Shown piece by piece: positions 42,327 to 51,038 of a stretch of DNA of 64,000 nucleotides. Below the pieces are notes generated by a model. The model was not told the DNA's origin, searched no databases, and worked only from the letters and a program-made list of their open reading frames with translations. The stretch lies in NCBI GenBank assembly GCA_049644285.1, contig JBARRP010000305.1, forward strand, positions 4,028 to 68,027. The letters are read 5' to 3'. This DNA comes from CAVRXT01 sp049644285 (GTDB taxonomy: Bacteria > Acidobacteriota > Terriglobia > Acidiferrales > UBA7541). How positions within the stretch are numbered: position 1 is the first letter of the stretch; every line of letters starts with the position of its first letter. Position numbers and translations under genes: made by a program.

Positions 42327-43166
42327 CTACTTCCGAAATACGAAAACGGCGTGTGTAGCGAGATTCGTCCCGCAGGTTCTTTCGGCCACGGGCTCGAACC
42401 CGGCTGAGCATGCGACGGCGATGCGCCGGAGCGCCCAATATGCACGTCGAGCTGTGCTGGGCCGCGGAGGTTTCTCCGAAGCATTGGTTAAGGTTACCGG
42501 CAATCCTTGGCTCGATTGGGCGCCGGTGAGTCGGTGGAGCTTTCGCGCCAGTGCGACCACAAATCGGTCAAGAAAAAGATATTCCTGGCCAAAACAGGTC
42601 AAGAGTTTTGGGCCCATTGAGGTGATCTCGGTGACCCATTCCGAGGGGGACCGCACAAAGACATGCGGTCCGTCACCACGGGAAGCCTCGAGAAGGATGA
42701 GATACCCTCCGTGACGAAGGACTCGCACGATTTCGTCGAGCGCTCTGCGCTGTTGCGACCGGGCGATATGTTGCACGACTGTAATTGACGATACGCAATC
42801 GAACGACTCATTTGCGAACGGCAAGTGTTCGAGTTCGGCAGCCAACATCGGCGTGGCTGTTCCGTTCTTTCGAGCCAGACGCAGCATCGGGGTTGACTGA
42901 TCGATTCCCACCGGCGAAAGGCCGCGCTCCCGAAAGCGCCGCAACCAGCGTCCGGTTCCGCAGCCCACGTCGAGGACTGGCGCCCCGGCCCGTAGGGCGC
43001 AAGCGTCGAGGGCCCGATGCCAGGCGCGTGCCTGCCACTTATCGATTTTTTCGTTGAACCACGCGGGTGTGCCCGGGTGCAAGACAGGCGCGAAGCCGAG
43101 TGAATCAGCGCCAGAATGGTTCTGTGCAAGCCGGGTCCAATACTCCTTGGGTGAGTACACGTTCAT
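42327..43166 (-). CDS. Class I SAM-dependent methyltransferase
   Basis: The 279-residue protein has a Rossmann-like SAM fold with motif I VLDVGCGTGRWLRRF (about 64-78), motif II GIDQSTPMLRLAR and the post-motif region LPFANESFDCVSSITVVQHI. The N-terminal YSPKEYWTRLAQNHSG is like sugar/lipid methyltransferases of the Methyltransf_11 group. It probably methylates a sugar hydroxyl of the polymer. The ATG at 43166 overlaps the stop of the preceding glycosyltransferase gene as ATGA. Confidence 0.85.
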   Translation of the reverse strand: MNVYSPKEYWTRLAQNHSGADSLGFAPVLHPGTPAWFNEKIDKWQARAWHRALDACALRAGAPVLDVGCGTGRWLRRFRERGLSPVGIDQSTPMLRLARKNGTATPMLAAELEHLPFANESFDCVSSITVVQHIARSQQRRALDEIVRVLRHGGYLILLEASRGDGPHVFVRSPSEWVTEITSMGPKLLTCFGQEYLFLDRFVVALARKLHRLTGAQSSQGLPVTLTNASEKPPRPSTARRAYWALRRIAVACSAGFEPVAERTCGTNLATHAVFVFRK

Positions 43167-44386
43167 GCGTTCGCCGCAATGGTCTTCTGCTCATCGGCGC
43201 GGCATTTCCGGCGGCGTTCGAGAAGATTTTCGAAAATGGCCCTGAGCCGTTCAGCGTTTGCCTCCCAGCTATATTGGGTGGCGGTTTTCGCCGCATTCGA
43301 ACCGAGGCGGGTTCGCAGCTCTCCGTCCGTGTAGAGCCGCTGGATGAGGGATGCGAGGCTTTCTGAGTCTTGAGGATCTTGCAGGATGAACCCGTCGTCG
43401 CCGTCGGAGATGGCCTCACTGACGCCCGCCTGCCGGCTCACAATTACAGGCAACCCAGAAGCCATGGCCTCGAGAGGCGGCAATCCAAATGAGTCGTCAC
43501 GCGACGGGCCGACATAGGCATCGGCAGCGGCGTAGTAGAACTCAACGTCCGCTCGGAAGGGAAGGAATGCTACCTGCGAGGCCAAGGTGCGCTGATCGAG
43601 CCCCTTTGAATAAGGAGATGCATCGTCCTGACCAACAATGGCAATCTTCAGCGCAGGATTCTGTAATCGGGCGACCGCATTCATCAGGCAGGGCAGGCCC
43701 TTGCTATTCCAGTCGTTCCCAATCAACAAGATTACGAAATCGTGCTCAGCGAATCCGAGCTGCCGACGAGCTTCGGAACGAAGTCGTTCTCGCACTTCCG
43801 GACGAAAAGTCTGCGTATCGACACCGTAGTACACAAGAACAACATTTTCCCGTCTCCCAAACCAGTGGTCGAGCTCTCCCGCCATTTTTCGGGAAACGAC
43901 CGTGAGCGGCAGATCGACGCGGCCATAAACGCGATACTCGAGCATCGTGAAGAGCCGATAGGAGAGACGGCGGTGGAGAAGCCGGGGCCAGGATCCCACC
44001 GGGTTCTGCGAAAGCCTCATGTCCGGTTTCAACTTCCGGGAGAACTCGGCAAAAACGACGTGAACCGAGATCAAGTCGGCATCGAAGCAATTGATGCCTG
44101 GAGAATAGACCAGGTCAAACGCAAGTTTTCGAAGGCGCCGATCACCCCACCTCCACAAGTGGTTCGCCGTAAGAAACCAAACATATCTAAGCAGATGAGG
44201 GCCAGGTATTGTCGGGACTCTATGCCAGGCAATTCTCGCAAGATCAAGATCGGCGACACGTCCGCTGTACACGTGAATTTCGTATTCCGACGCGAGGCGA
44301 TTCAACTGCTCGACGACGCAGCGCTCCGTGCCGTGTTGTTTGTCCAGGAAGGCGGAAACGACGGCGACACGCGGCTTAACGGCCAT
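43163..44386 (-). CDS. Glycosyltransferase family 4
   Basis: The start is set at ATG 44386 (AVKPRVAVVSAFLDKQHGTE); the track frame extends 10 codons further. The 407-residue GT-B enzyme has the N-terminal motif KQHGTERCVVEQLNRL, the DFVILLIGNDWNSKGLPCLM segment and the donor motif SRDDSFGLPPLEAMASGLPV. It overlaps both neighbours, 11 bases with the O-antigen ligase gene and ATGA with the methyltransferase gene. It is a polymer-assembly enzyme of unknown sugar specificity. Confidence 0.9.
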   Translation of the reverse strand: MAVKPRVAVVSAFLDKQHGTERCVVEQLNRLASEYEIHVYSGRVADLDLARIAWHRVPTIPGPHLLRYVWFLTANHLWRWGDRRLRKLAFDLVYSPGINCFDADLISVHVVFAEFSRKLKPDMRLSQNPVGSWPRLLHRRLSYRLFTMLEYRVYGRVDLPLTVVSRKMAGELDHWFGRRENVVLVYYGVDTQTFRPEVRERLRSEARRQLGFAEHDFVILLIGNDWNSKGLPCLMNAVARLQNPALKIAIVGQDDASPYSKGLDQRTLASQVAFLPFRADVEFYYAAADAYVGPSRDDSFGLPPLEAMASGLPVIVSRQAGVSEAISDGDDGFILQDPQDSESLASLIQRLYTDGELRTRLGSNAAKTATQYSWEANAERLRAIFENLLERRRKCRADEQKTIAANA

Positions 44387-45926
44387 GGCTAGGCACCGGC
44401 ACAGGAGCGGCCTCACTCTTAGCCAGGGGTAACAGGCGAAAGAGGACGCCGATCAGCAGCCAGAAATACGCGTTGAAAACGTAATTCTGGTACGCGTCCA
44501 GTCCACCATAGGTGAACGGAACCAGTAAGAGAAAAGAGAACCAGAAAATGGCAAACGCCAGAGGAAAGTATGCCGTCTGTTTCAGGCGCCACACGACTTT
44601 CCACGCTGCCATCAGCAACGCGGTCGTCCACAATAGCCACAGGCTCAAACCCAAAATCCCGAACTCGAGAACCAGATTCCCGTATCCGCTCTCAACGCCG
44701 AAGGGAGGGCGGGGCTTCCCTAGCAGGCGAGTGATGTACTGCACGCCAAGAGAAGTGGTACCGGTGCCATGACCCAGCCACCAGCCACCATAAGCAAACG
44801 CTTTCTGTAATTCCTGGAAGGAATAGTTTACGGCGCGGTCCCGAAGTTCGGAGGTGGGGCTGAACGGCGAAAGTGTTTCGACAAGAAAAGCCCAACGCGC
44901 GCTAAGTGCTTGGGGGAAAAATAGCATAGCCAGCAGGAATCCGACACCCGCAGCCGTCACGCTTCGCCGGATGGCCTTCATGGCGCGCTGACCTTGGCCC
45001 CACCGCCAAGGCGCGCCCCACAGAAATCCTGCGGCGACTACAATCCCGCTCGCTGCTACATGGATGAACATCCCACGGCCGGCGCTCATCAACGCTGCGA
45101 CTGCGGTCAGAGCCGCCGCACCAAGGATCAACCACTGCCTGCGTCTCCGGCTGAGAACCAGGTAGCCCGCGCTTCCCAGCATCAGAATCCACACCAGCAG
45201 GACGTAGCCTGCAAAGCGGCCATCGCTCACGAAGACAGAGTTCGGCCGGTAGACAATCTGCCCCGAAATCGGTGCGTACCGGTAAAGTGTGGAAAGCTCT
45301 CGAATATCCGGGGCCAACTCCGCCGGGTTGAGAAAGGAAGGTCCGGCGATGCCCTGAATTATGCCAAGGATCGCGATCACCGCTGCCAAGACAGCGTTGA
45401 TGGTGAGGAAACGGTGCAGTTCCTTTCCACTATCCGCGAGCGCGTAACCCACAAACATCAAGGGAACGTAATAGAAATACAGTTTGATGCCGAGCAGCCC
45501 ATAGGCAACGCTAGGACTATCAGGGTTGAAAATCTGCAGGACTGCGAGCCAGAAGAACAGGCTCAAGACAATCAGGAAAGGGGGACGGAACGCCTGCGCT
45601 CTGCCGCGCCGGATCGCGATGAGGAGGGAGACGTACGTAATTCCTACCAGCACGTCCTTCCCGAAGTAGATGGCCATGTTGTTGCCCATGTACTTTCGGA
45701 TCAGATCCTCGAACAGGAGCCAGAAAAGGAAAAAGTAAAAGCCGGTTCGCCAGTTGTCGAGAATGGCCAAAGAGACGGCGCCGAGTGCTACCGCCAGCCC
45801 CGCGTAGATGAGAGTTTTGAGATCACCGGCAGTGAGCCAGTGGCTTACCTCCCAGGCCGTTACCAATCCGAGCGACAGAACGAATATCGACACCCAAGCC
45901 TGGTTGCGAATTCCAACCAGGCGCAT
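44376..45926 (-). CDS. O-antigen ligase / Wzy-like polymerase family membrane protein
   Basis: From ATG 45926 the protein has 516 residues and about 12 hydrophobic segments. A GTG at 45962 would add 12 residues. The Wzy_C-type segment lies around LMSAGRGMFIHVAASGIVVA, and a large periplasmic loop contains GHGTGTTSLGVQYITRLLG and FGVESGYGNLVLEFGILGLS, matching O-antigen ligase/polymerase proteins. It should polymerise or ligate lipid-linked repeat units in the periplasm. It is the first gene of the minus arm, back to back with the exporter gene. Confidence 0.88.
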   Translation of the reverse strand: MRLVGIRNQAWVSIFVLSLGLVTAWEVSHWLTAGDLKTLIYAGLAVALGAVSLAILDNWRTGFYFFLFWLLFEDLIRKYMGNNMAIYFGKDVLVGITYVSLLIAIRRGRAQAFRPPFLIVLSLFFWLAVLQIFNPDSPSVAYGLLGIKLYFYYVPLMFVGYALADSGKELHRFLTINAVLAAVIAILGIIQGIAGPSFLNPAELAPDIRELSTLYRYAPISGQIVYRPNSVFVSDGRFAGYVLLVWILMLGSAGYLVLSRRRRQWLILGAAALTAVAALMSAGRGMFIHVAASGIVVAAGFLWGAPWRWGQGQRAMKAIRRSVTAAGVGFLLAMLFFPQALSARWAFLVETLSPFSPTSELRDRAVNYSFQELQKAFAYGGWWLGHGTGTTSLGVQYITRLLGKPRPPFGVESGYGNLVLEFGILGLSLWLLWTTALLMAAWKVVWRLKQTAYFPLAFAIFWFSFLLLVPFTYGGLDAYQNYVFNAYFWLLIGVLFRLLPLAKSEAAPVPVPSHGR

Positions 45927-46353
45927 GCCCTCGATGCTCCGTCCTCGCCAGCTTAGAGCCACGGATCGATTGCTTCTCCCAAGCCGAGGCGGCCCTATCT
46001 TATGGTGGAAAGCGGAATGAGGCCAAGCAAAGTACTCGCAATTTGCGCATTTGGGAAACTCCGACGCGGCTCTCTGGTTCGTTCCGGCGACTTGCAGCCA
46101 CCGAAGCTGGAGGGTACGGTTTTGCTGTTTGTCACCTGAGATCGAGGTCTCGATGGATGGAGCCGAGTTATTCTCGCCGTACGTGGAAACTATGGATGCC
46201 CGGAGGCTTGAACCGAAACCCTTTCTCGAAGATACATGACGCGCGCATCAACAGGCTTCGCACAATAGTACTAATACGTGCACGTCTGCCAGTTTCCGAG
46301 GTTGACACTCGCAGAACTGCTTGTTCTTATTGTGCGCGGGGTCATTTCTCTCA
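45927..46353. other. Divergent intergenic region of the polysaccharide locus
   Basis: These 427 bases separate the two arms. They hold the candidate promoter at 46302-46330 for the plus arm and a perfect palindrome ATCGAG-GT-CTCGAT at 46141-46154 that could be an operator. No gene was recognised, although short frames exist. No promoter for the minus arm could be defined. Confidence 0.5.
46302..46330 (+). promoter_or_regulatory. Sigma-70-type promoter for the plus polysaccharide operon
   Basis: TTGACA (46302-46307, perfect -35) and TCTTAT (46325-46330, 4 of 6 bases of the -10 consensus) are separated by exactly 17 bases. Transcription would start near 46337, 17 bases before the ATG at 46354, so the leader is very short. 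Confidence 0.6.
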
Positions 46354-47463
46354 ATGCTTTACACGGTCCGATCGCCAGTGGGCTGCTCCAGGCTCAAACC
46401 GGTTTGGTTGTTCGGGCTTCTGATTTGGGGTATTCAAGCGGGATACTGCCAGGAGAAGCTCGAAACTCCGCAACAAACGAATGAGCGGATTCAGCAACTC
46501 GCCACCAAAGCGAGCACGCGGCCGGTGAACACACCGATCGGCAGCGGAGATCTGCTGCACATCGAAGTTTTCGACGTGCCGGATTTTACTCGCGACGTGC
46601 GCGTGAATCAAACCGGAGAGATTTCACTTCCGCTGATTCCCGGCACGATTCAAGCGGGCGGGCTGACTCCTTTTGAGCTGCAAGGGAAGGTTGCCAACCT
46701 GCTGCAGGAAAACGGGCTTGTCTCTCATCCGCAGGTTTCCGTGTTCGTCAAAGAGCAGACCAGCCAACCCGTTTCGGTGATCGGGGCGGTCAAGAGTTCC
46801 CAGATCATCCAGATTCTTCGACCGACGACTTTGCTGGAAGTTCTGGCGCAGGCGGGAGGCATTGCGGATGATGCCGGGAGCGTCGTGCTGGTGATTCGGT
46901 CGACCGCTGGATCAGCGCCGCCCCCACCCACGGCAGCCGAGCCGAGTGGCCCGGCGGGACAGGTTGCTGATGCAAGCGCCTCGGGCTCGACGACGCAGGA
47001 GAAGATTCCGGACTCGCAGACTATCACCGTCAAGTTGCGGGACCTGCTGGAATCGGGCGATCCCACTTTTAACATTCCGGTGTACGGAGGCGACGTGGTT
47101 AGCGTGCCGCGTTCCGGAATTGTTTACGTGGCGGGAGCCGTTCAGGCACCAGGGGGGTATGTGCTCCAGGATCGCGGCGAACAGATCACCACGCTGAAGG
47201 CGATCGCGCTCGCTCATGGGTTGAAGAGCACAGCGAAAGCAAACAGCGCCGTCATTGTGCGCAGCAACCCGCAAACCGGCCGGAAGGAAGAAGTCCCGGT
47301 CCGCTTAAAAACTATCATGGCCCAAAAGACAGAAGATGTCCGCCTGTATCCAAACGATCTTCTGTTCGTGCCGGACAGTGCGGGAAAGAAGGCTTTGTAC
47401 AAGACCGGAGAGGCCGCCATGACCATTGGCTCCGGTCTTGCAATTGTCCGCGCCGGACGATAG
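46354..47463 (+). CDS. Polysaccharide export outer-membrane protein (Wza-like, with SLBB)
   Basis: The start is set at ATG 46354 rather than TTG 46321 because it begins a signal peptide (KPVWLFGLLIWGIQAGYCQE). The 369-residue protein has the Poly_export domain (IGSGDLLHIEVFDVPDFTRD, then GEISLPLIPGTIQAGGLTPF), a first SLBB domain (VIGAVKSSQIIQILRPTTLL) and a second (YVAGAVQAPGGYVLQDRGEQ). The family forms an octameric translocon in the outer membrane that pairs with the Wzc-like co-polymerase, encoded next. The cysteine in GYCQ may be a lipobox-like cysteine, but the consensus is weak. It starts the plus arm. Confidence 0.92.
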   Translation: MLYTVRSPVGCSRLKPVWLFGLLIWGIQAGYCQEKLETPQQTNERIQQLATKASTRPVNTPIGSGDLLHIEVFDVPDFTRDVRVNQTGEISLPLIPGTIQAGGLTPFELQGKVANLLQENGLVSHPQVSVFVKEQTSQPVSVIGAVKSSQIIQILRPTTLLEVLAQAGGIADDAGSVVLVIRSTAGSAPPPPTAAEPSGPAGQVADASASGSTTQEKIPDSQTITVKLRDLLESGDPTFNIPVYGGDVVSVPRSGIVYVAGAVQAPGGYVLQDRGEQITTLKAIALAHGLKSTAKANSAVIVRSNPQTGRKEEVPVRLKTIMAQKTEDVRLYPNDLLFVPDSAGKKALYKTGEAAMTIGSGLAIVRAGR

Positions 47464-47493
47464 CGAGCGGCCTGGACCAAGACCTCTGAGGAA

Positions 47494-49800
47494 ATGATGG
47501 AAGAAGTAAACCGATTAGCATTGCGGGACCGCCGCGCGGTCGATTCACTGGCGGTGATTCCTGCGCCTACGGTTCTGCCCTGGGAGCAGTTGCCGCGCGA
47601 GCCGCATCTTCTCGACTACTTCATCATCCTACGAAAACACCAGTGGCTGGTGCTGACATTTCTGCTGACTGTGGTGACGATCGTCACCATCGCTTCCTTC
47701 AAGATGAAGCCGATCTACGAGGCGGCGGCACGGGTGGAGGTGGATCGCGAATCGCAGAACATGCTTCCGTTTCAGGAGGCCAATGCCTACGACGAATACG
47801 TCGACATGGAGAATTACATCGAAACCCAGGCCAAGATTCTCCAAAGCGAGACACTCGCCCTCCAAACGATCAAATCACTCGACCTGGCGCGCTATCCCGA
47901 GTTCGGAGGTATTCCGACCGCGCTGTTCGCTTCCCGCGGCGGCCCGGCCCTGAAACGTCCGCTGATTCTCACCGCTTTCCTCGGGCGTCTCAGCGTCAAA
48001 CGAGTGCCCAGCAGCCGCCTGGTCGAAGTGCAATTCGAGGCGGAAGACCCGCAATTGGCGGCGCAGGTGGTGAACACGCATCTTCAAAACTTCATCGAAC
48101 AGAATTTCCGCAGCCGCTACGATGCCACCACTCAGGCCTCCAACTGGCTCTCTTCGGAACTGGAAGAACTGCGCATCAAGGTCGAAAAATCCGAGGATGC
48201 CCGAATCGCGTACGAGCGCGAAAACCAGATCTGGACCATCGATGAAAAGCAGAACATCACCACTCAGAAACTCTCCGACCTGAGCAAGAATTTAACGGAA
48301 GGCCAGACCGAGCTGGTGCAGAAGCAGGCGCTCTACCAATTGGTGCGTTCGGAAAACATTGATTCGCTTCCGCAGGTGTTGGGAAGCCCGGTGATTCAGG
48401 ATCTTCTGAAGCGCAAATCCGATCTGGACCAGCAGTACGCCGAGCTACTGAGCCAATTCGGTCCGAATTACCCGAAGGTGCAGCGAGTCTCGCTGCAAAA
48501 GAAAGAAGTGGAGGCGACGCTTGCGCGGGCCAAACAGAATGTCATCGCCGAGGTGGCTGGCGAGTACAAGTCGGCGCGCGACCGCGTCGATCTTCTCACC
48601 CAGGCTTTGGACCGGCAGAAGGCCGAAGCCAATGACATGTCGGCAAAGCTCGTCCAGTATCACATCCTTCAGCACGACGCCGAAGCCAACAAGCAGCTCT
48701 ACGACGGCTTGCTCCAGAAGTTGAAGGAAGCAAGCATCAGCGCCGGGCTGCGCTCCAGCAATATCCGAGTTGTCGATCCCGCCCTGGCTCCTTCGAGTCC
48801 ATCGAGACCGCAAAAGGCGCGGAACATCCTTCTGGCCCTCCTCGTCGGTCTGGTTGGAGGCATCGGGTTGGCGTTTTTTCGGGAGTATCTCGATAACACG
48901 GTGAAGTCGCCGGACGATATCGAAGCCCTGACGGGGCTTCCCTCGCTCGCGGTGGTGCCGGCGATGCCGAGCATGAATGGGAATCACGCTCGCGTGGCGA
49001 AGCTGATGAAGGAGTCGAGCGGCGATGGCATGACGCAGACCAAGATTGAGCTGGTTTCCTACAACCAGCCCAAGTCACAAGTGTCGGAGGCGTTCCGCGC
49101 GCTGCGAACTTCGCTTCTTCTATCCCAGGCAGATCGTCCGCCTCAAGTGGTCCTGGTGACCAGCGCTCTGCCCCGTGAGGGCAAGACCACCGCCGCGGTG
49201 AACCTGGCAGTGACGCTGGCACAGCTCGGAGACCGCACGCTCCTGCTCGATTCGGATCTTCGCAAACCCGGGATTCGTCGCGCGCTCAACTTGACGGTCG
49301 GGAAAGATGTGGGCCTCAGCACATATCTCGCCGGAGTCGCCTCGCTCGATGAAGTGATCGTCCCGCATCCGGCCATCAAGAATTTGGCGGCATTGCCAAC
49401 CGGGCCGATCCCGCCCAGTCCGGCCGATCTTCTTTCGTCAATGCGCATGCGCGAGGCCATCGCCGACCTGCGCAACCAATACAAGTTCATCGTGCTGGAT
49501 TCGCCCCCGATTATGGCGGCCACCGACGCGGTGATTCTGTCGGCGCTGACCGACGGCGTCCTGCTGGTTGTCCGGAGCGGCGAAACTCCCAAGGAAGCGT
49601 TTACCCGCACGCGGGACCTGCTTACCGCAGTCAAGTGCCGCCTGCTGGGCGTGGTTCTGAATGCGGTGGATTCGAGCGCCCCGGATTATTACTACTCGTA
49701 TCGCTACTACCCGTATGCCTACGGCTATGGATATGGCGAGGAGATCAATCGCGCGCTGCGGCCGCCCTACGGATCGCGCGACAATCCTGTTTCGTCCTAA
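47494..49800 (+). CDS. Wzc-like polysaccharide co-polymerase / BY-kinase
   Basis: The 768-residue protein joins an N-terminal Wzz chain-length domain with a first helix near residues 50-68 (LVLTFLLTVVTIVTIAS) and a long coiled coil, a second helix near residues 448-466 (ARNILLALLVGLVGGIGLAF), and a C-terminal bacterial tyrosine kinase. Walker A is SALPREGKTTAAVNL (about 557-571), Walker A' LLLDSDLRKPG, Walker B FIVLDSPPI. The tail has ten tyrosines within about 17 residues (732-748), the autophosphorylation cluster. It should control chain length and export through the Wza-like partner. No low-molecular-weight phosphatase gene was found here. It begins at ATG 47494 or 47497 after GAGG. Confidence 0.95.
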   Translation: MMEEVNRLALRDRRAVDSLAVIPAPTVLPWEQLPREPHLLDYFIILRKHQWLVLTFLLTVVTIVTIASFKMKPIYEAAARVEVDRESQNMLPFQEANAYDEYVDMENYIETQAKILQSETLALQTIKSLDLARYPEFGGIPTALFASRGGPALKRPLILTAFLGRLSVKRVPSSRLVEVQFEAEDPQLAAQVVNTHLQNFIEQNFRSRYDATTQASNWLSSELEELRIKVEKSEDARIAYERENQIWTIDEKQNITTQKLSDLSKNLTEGQTELVQKQALYQLVRSENIDSLPQVLGSPVIQDLLKRKSDLDQQYAELLSQFGPNYPKVQRVSLQKKEVEATLARAKQNVIAEVAGEYKSARDRVDLLTQALDRQKAEANDMSAKLVQYHILQHDAEANKQLYDGLLQKLKEASISAGLRSSNIRVVDPALAPSSPSRPQKARNILLALLVGLVGGIGLAFFREYLDNTVKSPDDIEALTGLPSLAVVPAMPSMNGNHARVAKLMKESSGDGMTQTKIELVSYNQPKSQVSEAFRALRTSLLLSQADRPPQVVLVTSALPREGKTTAAVNLAVTLAQLGDRTLLLDSDLRKPGIRRALNLTVGKDVGLSTYLAGVASLDEVIVPHPAIKNLAALPTGPIPPSPADLLSSMRMREAIADLRNQYKFIVLDSPPIMAATDAVILSALTDGVLLVVRSGETPKEAFTRTRDLLTAVKCRLLGVVLNAVDSSAPDYYYSYRYYPYAYGYGYGEEINRALRPPYGSRDNPVSS

Positions 49801-49808
49801 GGGGAGCA

Positions 49809-50850
49809 TTGCGATACTTGATCACTAGCGGAGCTGGATTTATCGGGTCGCATCTGGCGGAGAGTCTTCTCGCGCGTGGGAGCGAGGTGACGATCCTGGA
49901 CGATCTCTCGACGGGAAGCGTCGAAAACGTCCGGCACCTGAAGGCTCATCCACGCTTTCATCATTTCTTCGATCATCTTCAGAATCGTCGGCATCTTCTG
50001 GCCGAACTGGTGGATGAATCCGACGTTGTTTTCCATCTGGCAGCGGCCGTTGGCGTGCGGCTGATCGTCGAGAGCCCGGTTCGCACGATCGAGACCAACG
50101 TCAACGGCAGACAACTCGTTCTCGACGCCGCTTCGAAGAAACGGAAGCTCGTTTTCACCGCTTCCACTTCGGAGGTGTACGGCAAGAGCACGAAGGTCCC
50201 TTTCTGCGAAGATGACGATCTGGTCCTCGGGCCCACAACGAAAGGCCGGTGGAGCTACGCGGCCTCGAAAGCCTTGGACGAATTTCTGGCTCTTTCTTAT
50301 TGGAAGGAGAATAAGCAGCCGGTGTGATTGCCCGCCTCTTCAACACGGTCGGGCCCAGGCAGACGGGCCGATACGGGATGGTGCTGCCCAACTTCGTATC
50401 GCAAGCGCTCGACGGGGAGTCAAACACGGTTTATGGCACCGGCCAGCAATCCCGATGCTTCTGTGACGTGAGCGATTGCGTCGAAGCGATCATCCGTCTG
50501 GTTTCGACCGACAGGGCGGTGGGAGAAGTGGTCAACGTCGGCGCCGATCAGGAGATTTCCATCGAGGGGCTCGCGCACGCGGTGAAGGAGCGCACCGGAA
50601 GTCATTCTCCGATCGTTTATGTTCCTTACGAGAAGCCTACGAGTCGGGTTTCGAAGATATGCCGCGACGCGTGCCCTCGGTGGAGAAATTGGAACGGCTA
50701 ACCGGTTTCCGGCCGGCAAGACCGCTGGCGCAAATTCTCGATCGTGTGATCGAGTATTTTCAGAAGAAGAAGGCGGGATTCATCGCCGCGGGAGATGAAA
50801 CGGCGCCAAGTGTCGACCGATCGATGAAGGCCGGAGGAGCTTTCTCCTGA
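49809..50850 (+). pseudogene. NAD-dependent epimerase/dehydratase with two frameshifts
   Basis: Translation in three successive frames rebuilds one extended SDR sugar-nucleotide enzyme of about 347 residues. Frame 1 (from TTG 49809) has the Rossmann RYLITSGAGFIGSHL, TSEVYGK and the Y-x3-K in WSYAASKALDEF. Around 50325 one base appears missing (expected PVVIARLFN; the DNA reads CCGGTGTGATTGCC). Frame 2 continues IARLFNTVGPRQTGRYGMVL and DVSDCVEAIIRLV. Near 50636 a second single-base loss shifts to frame 3: YESGFEDMPRRVPSVEKLER to the end. The residues on both sides match the family perfectly, so these are recent mutations or sequencing errors. It would supply a UDP- or GDP-sugar for the locus. 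Confidence 0.8.
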
Positions 50851-51038
50851 ACGTTTGTTCCCCGCTTTGCGAAGAGGGTGCTTGGTTGGTTGCCAGCACC
50901 GCACTGCGCGAAGACCCGCCATCGAAGAAAAGCTGGATTCACGCCGAGGCGTCGGAGAATCATGCGGAAAGATGGCATCAACGCAAATTGTTGCGTCAAC
51001 CGGTACCACGCCCTGGACGAGGCGCGCCGAGAGACTTG

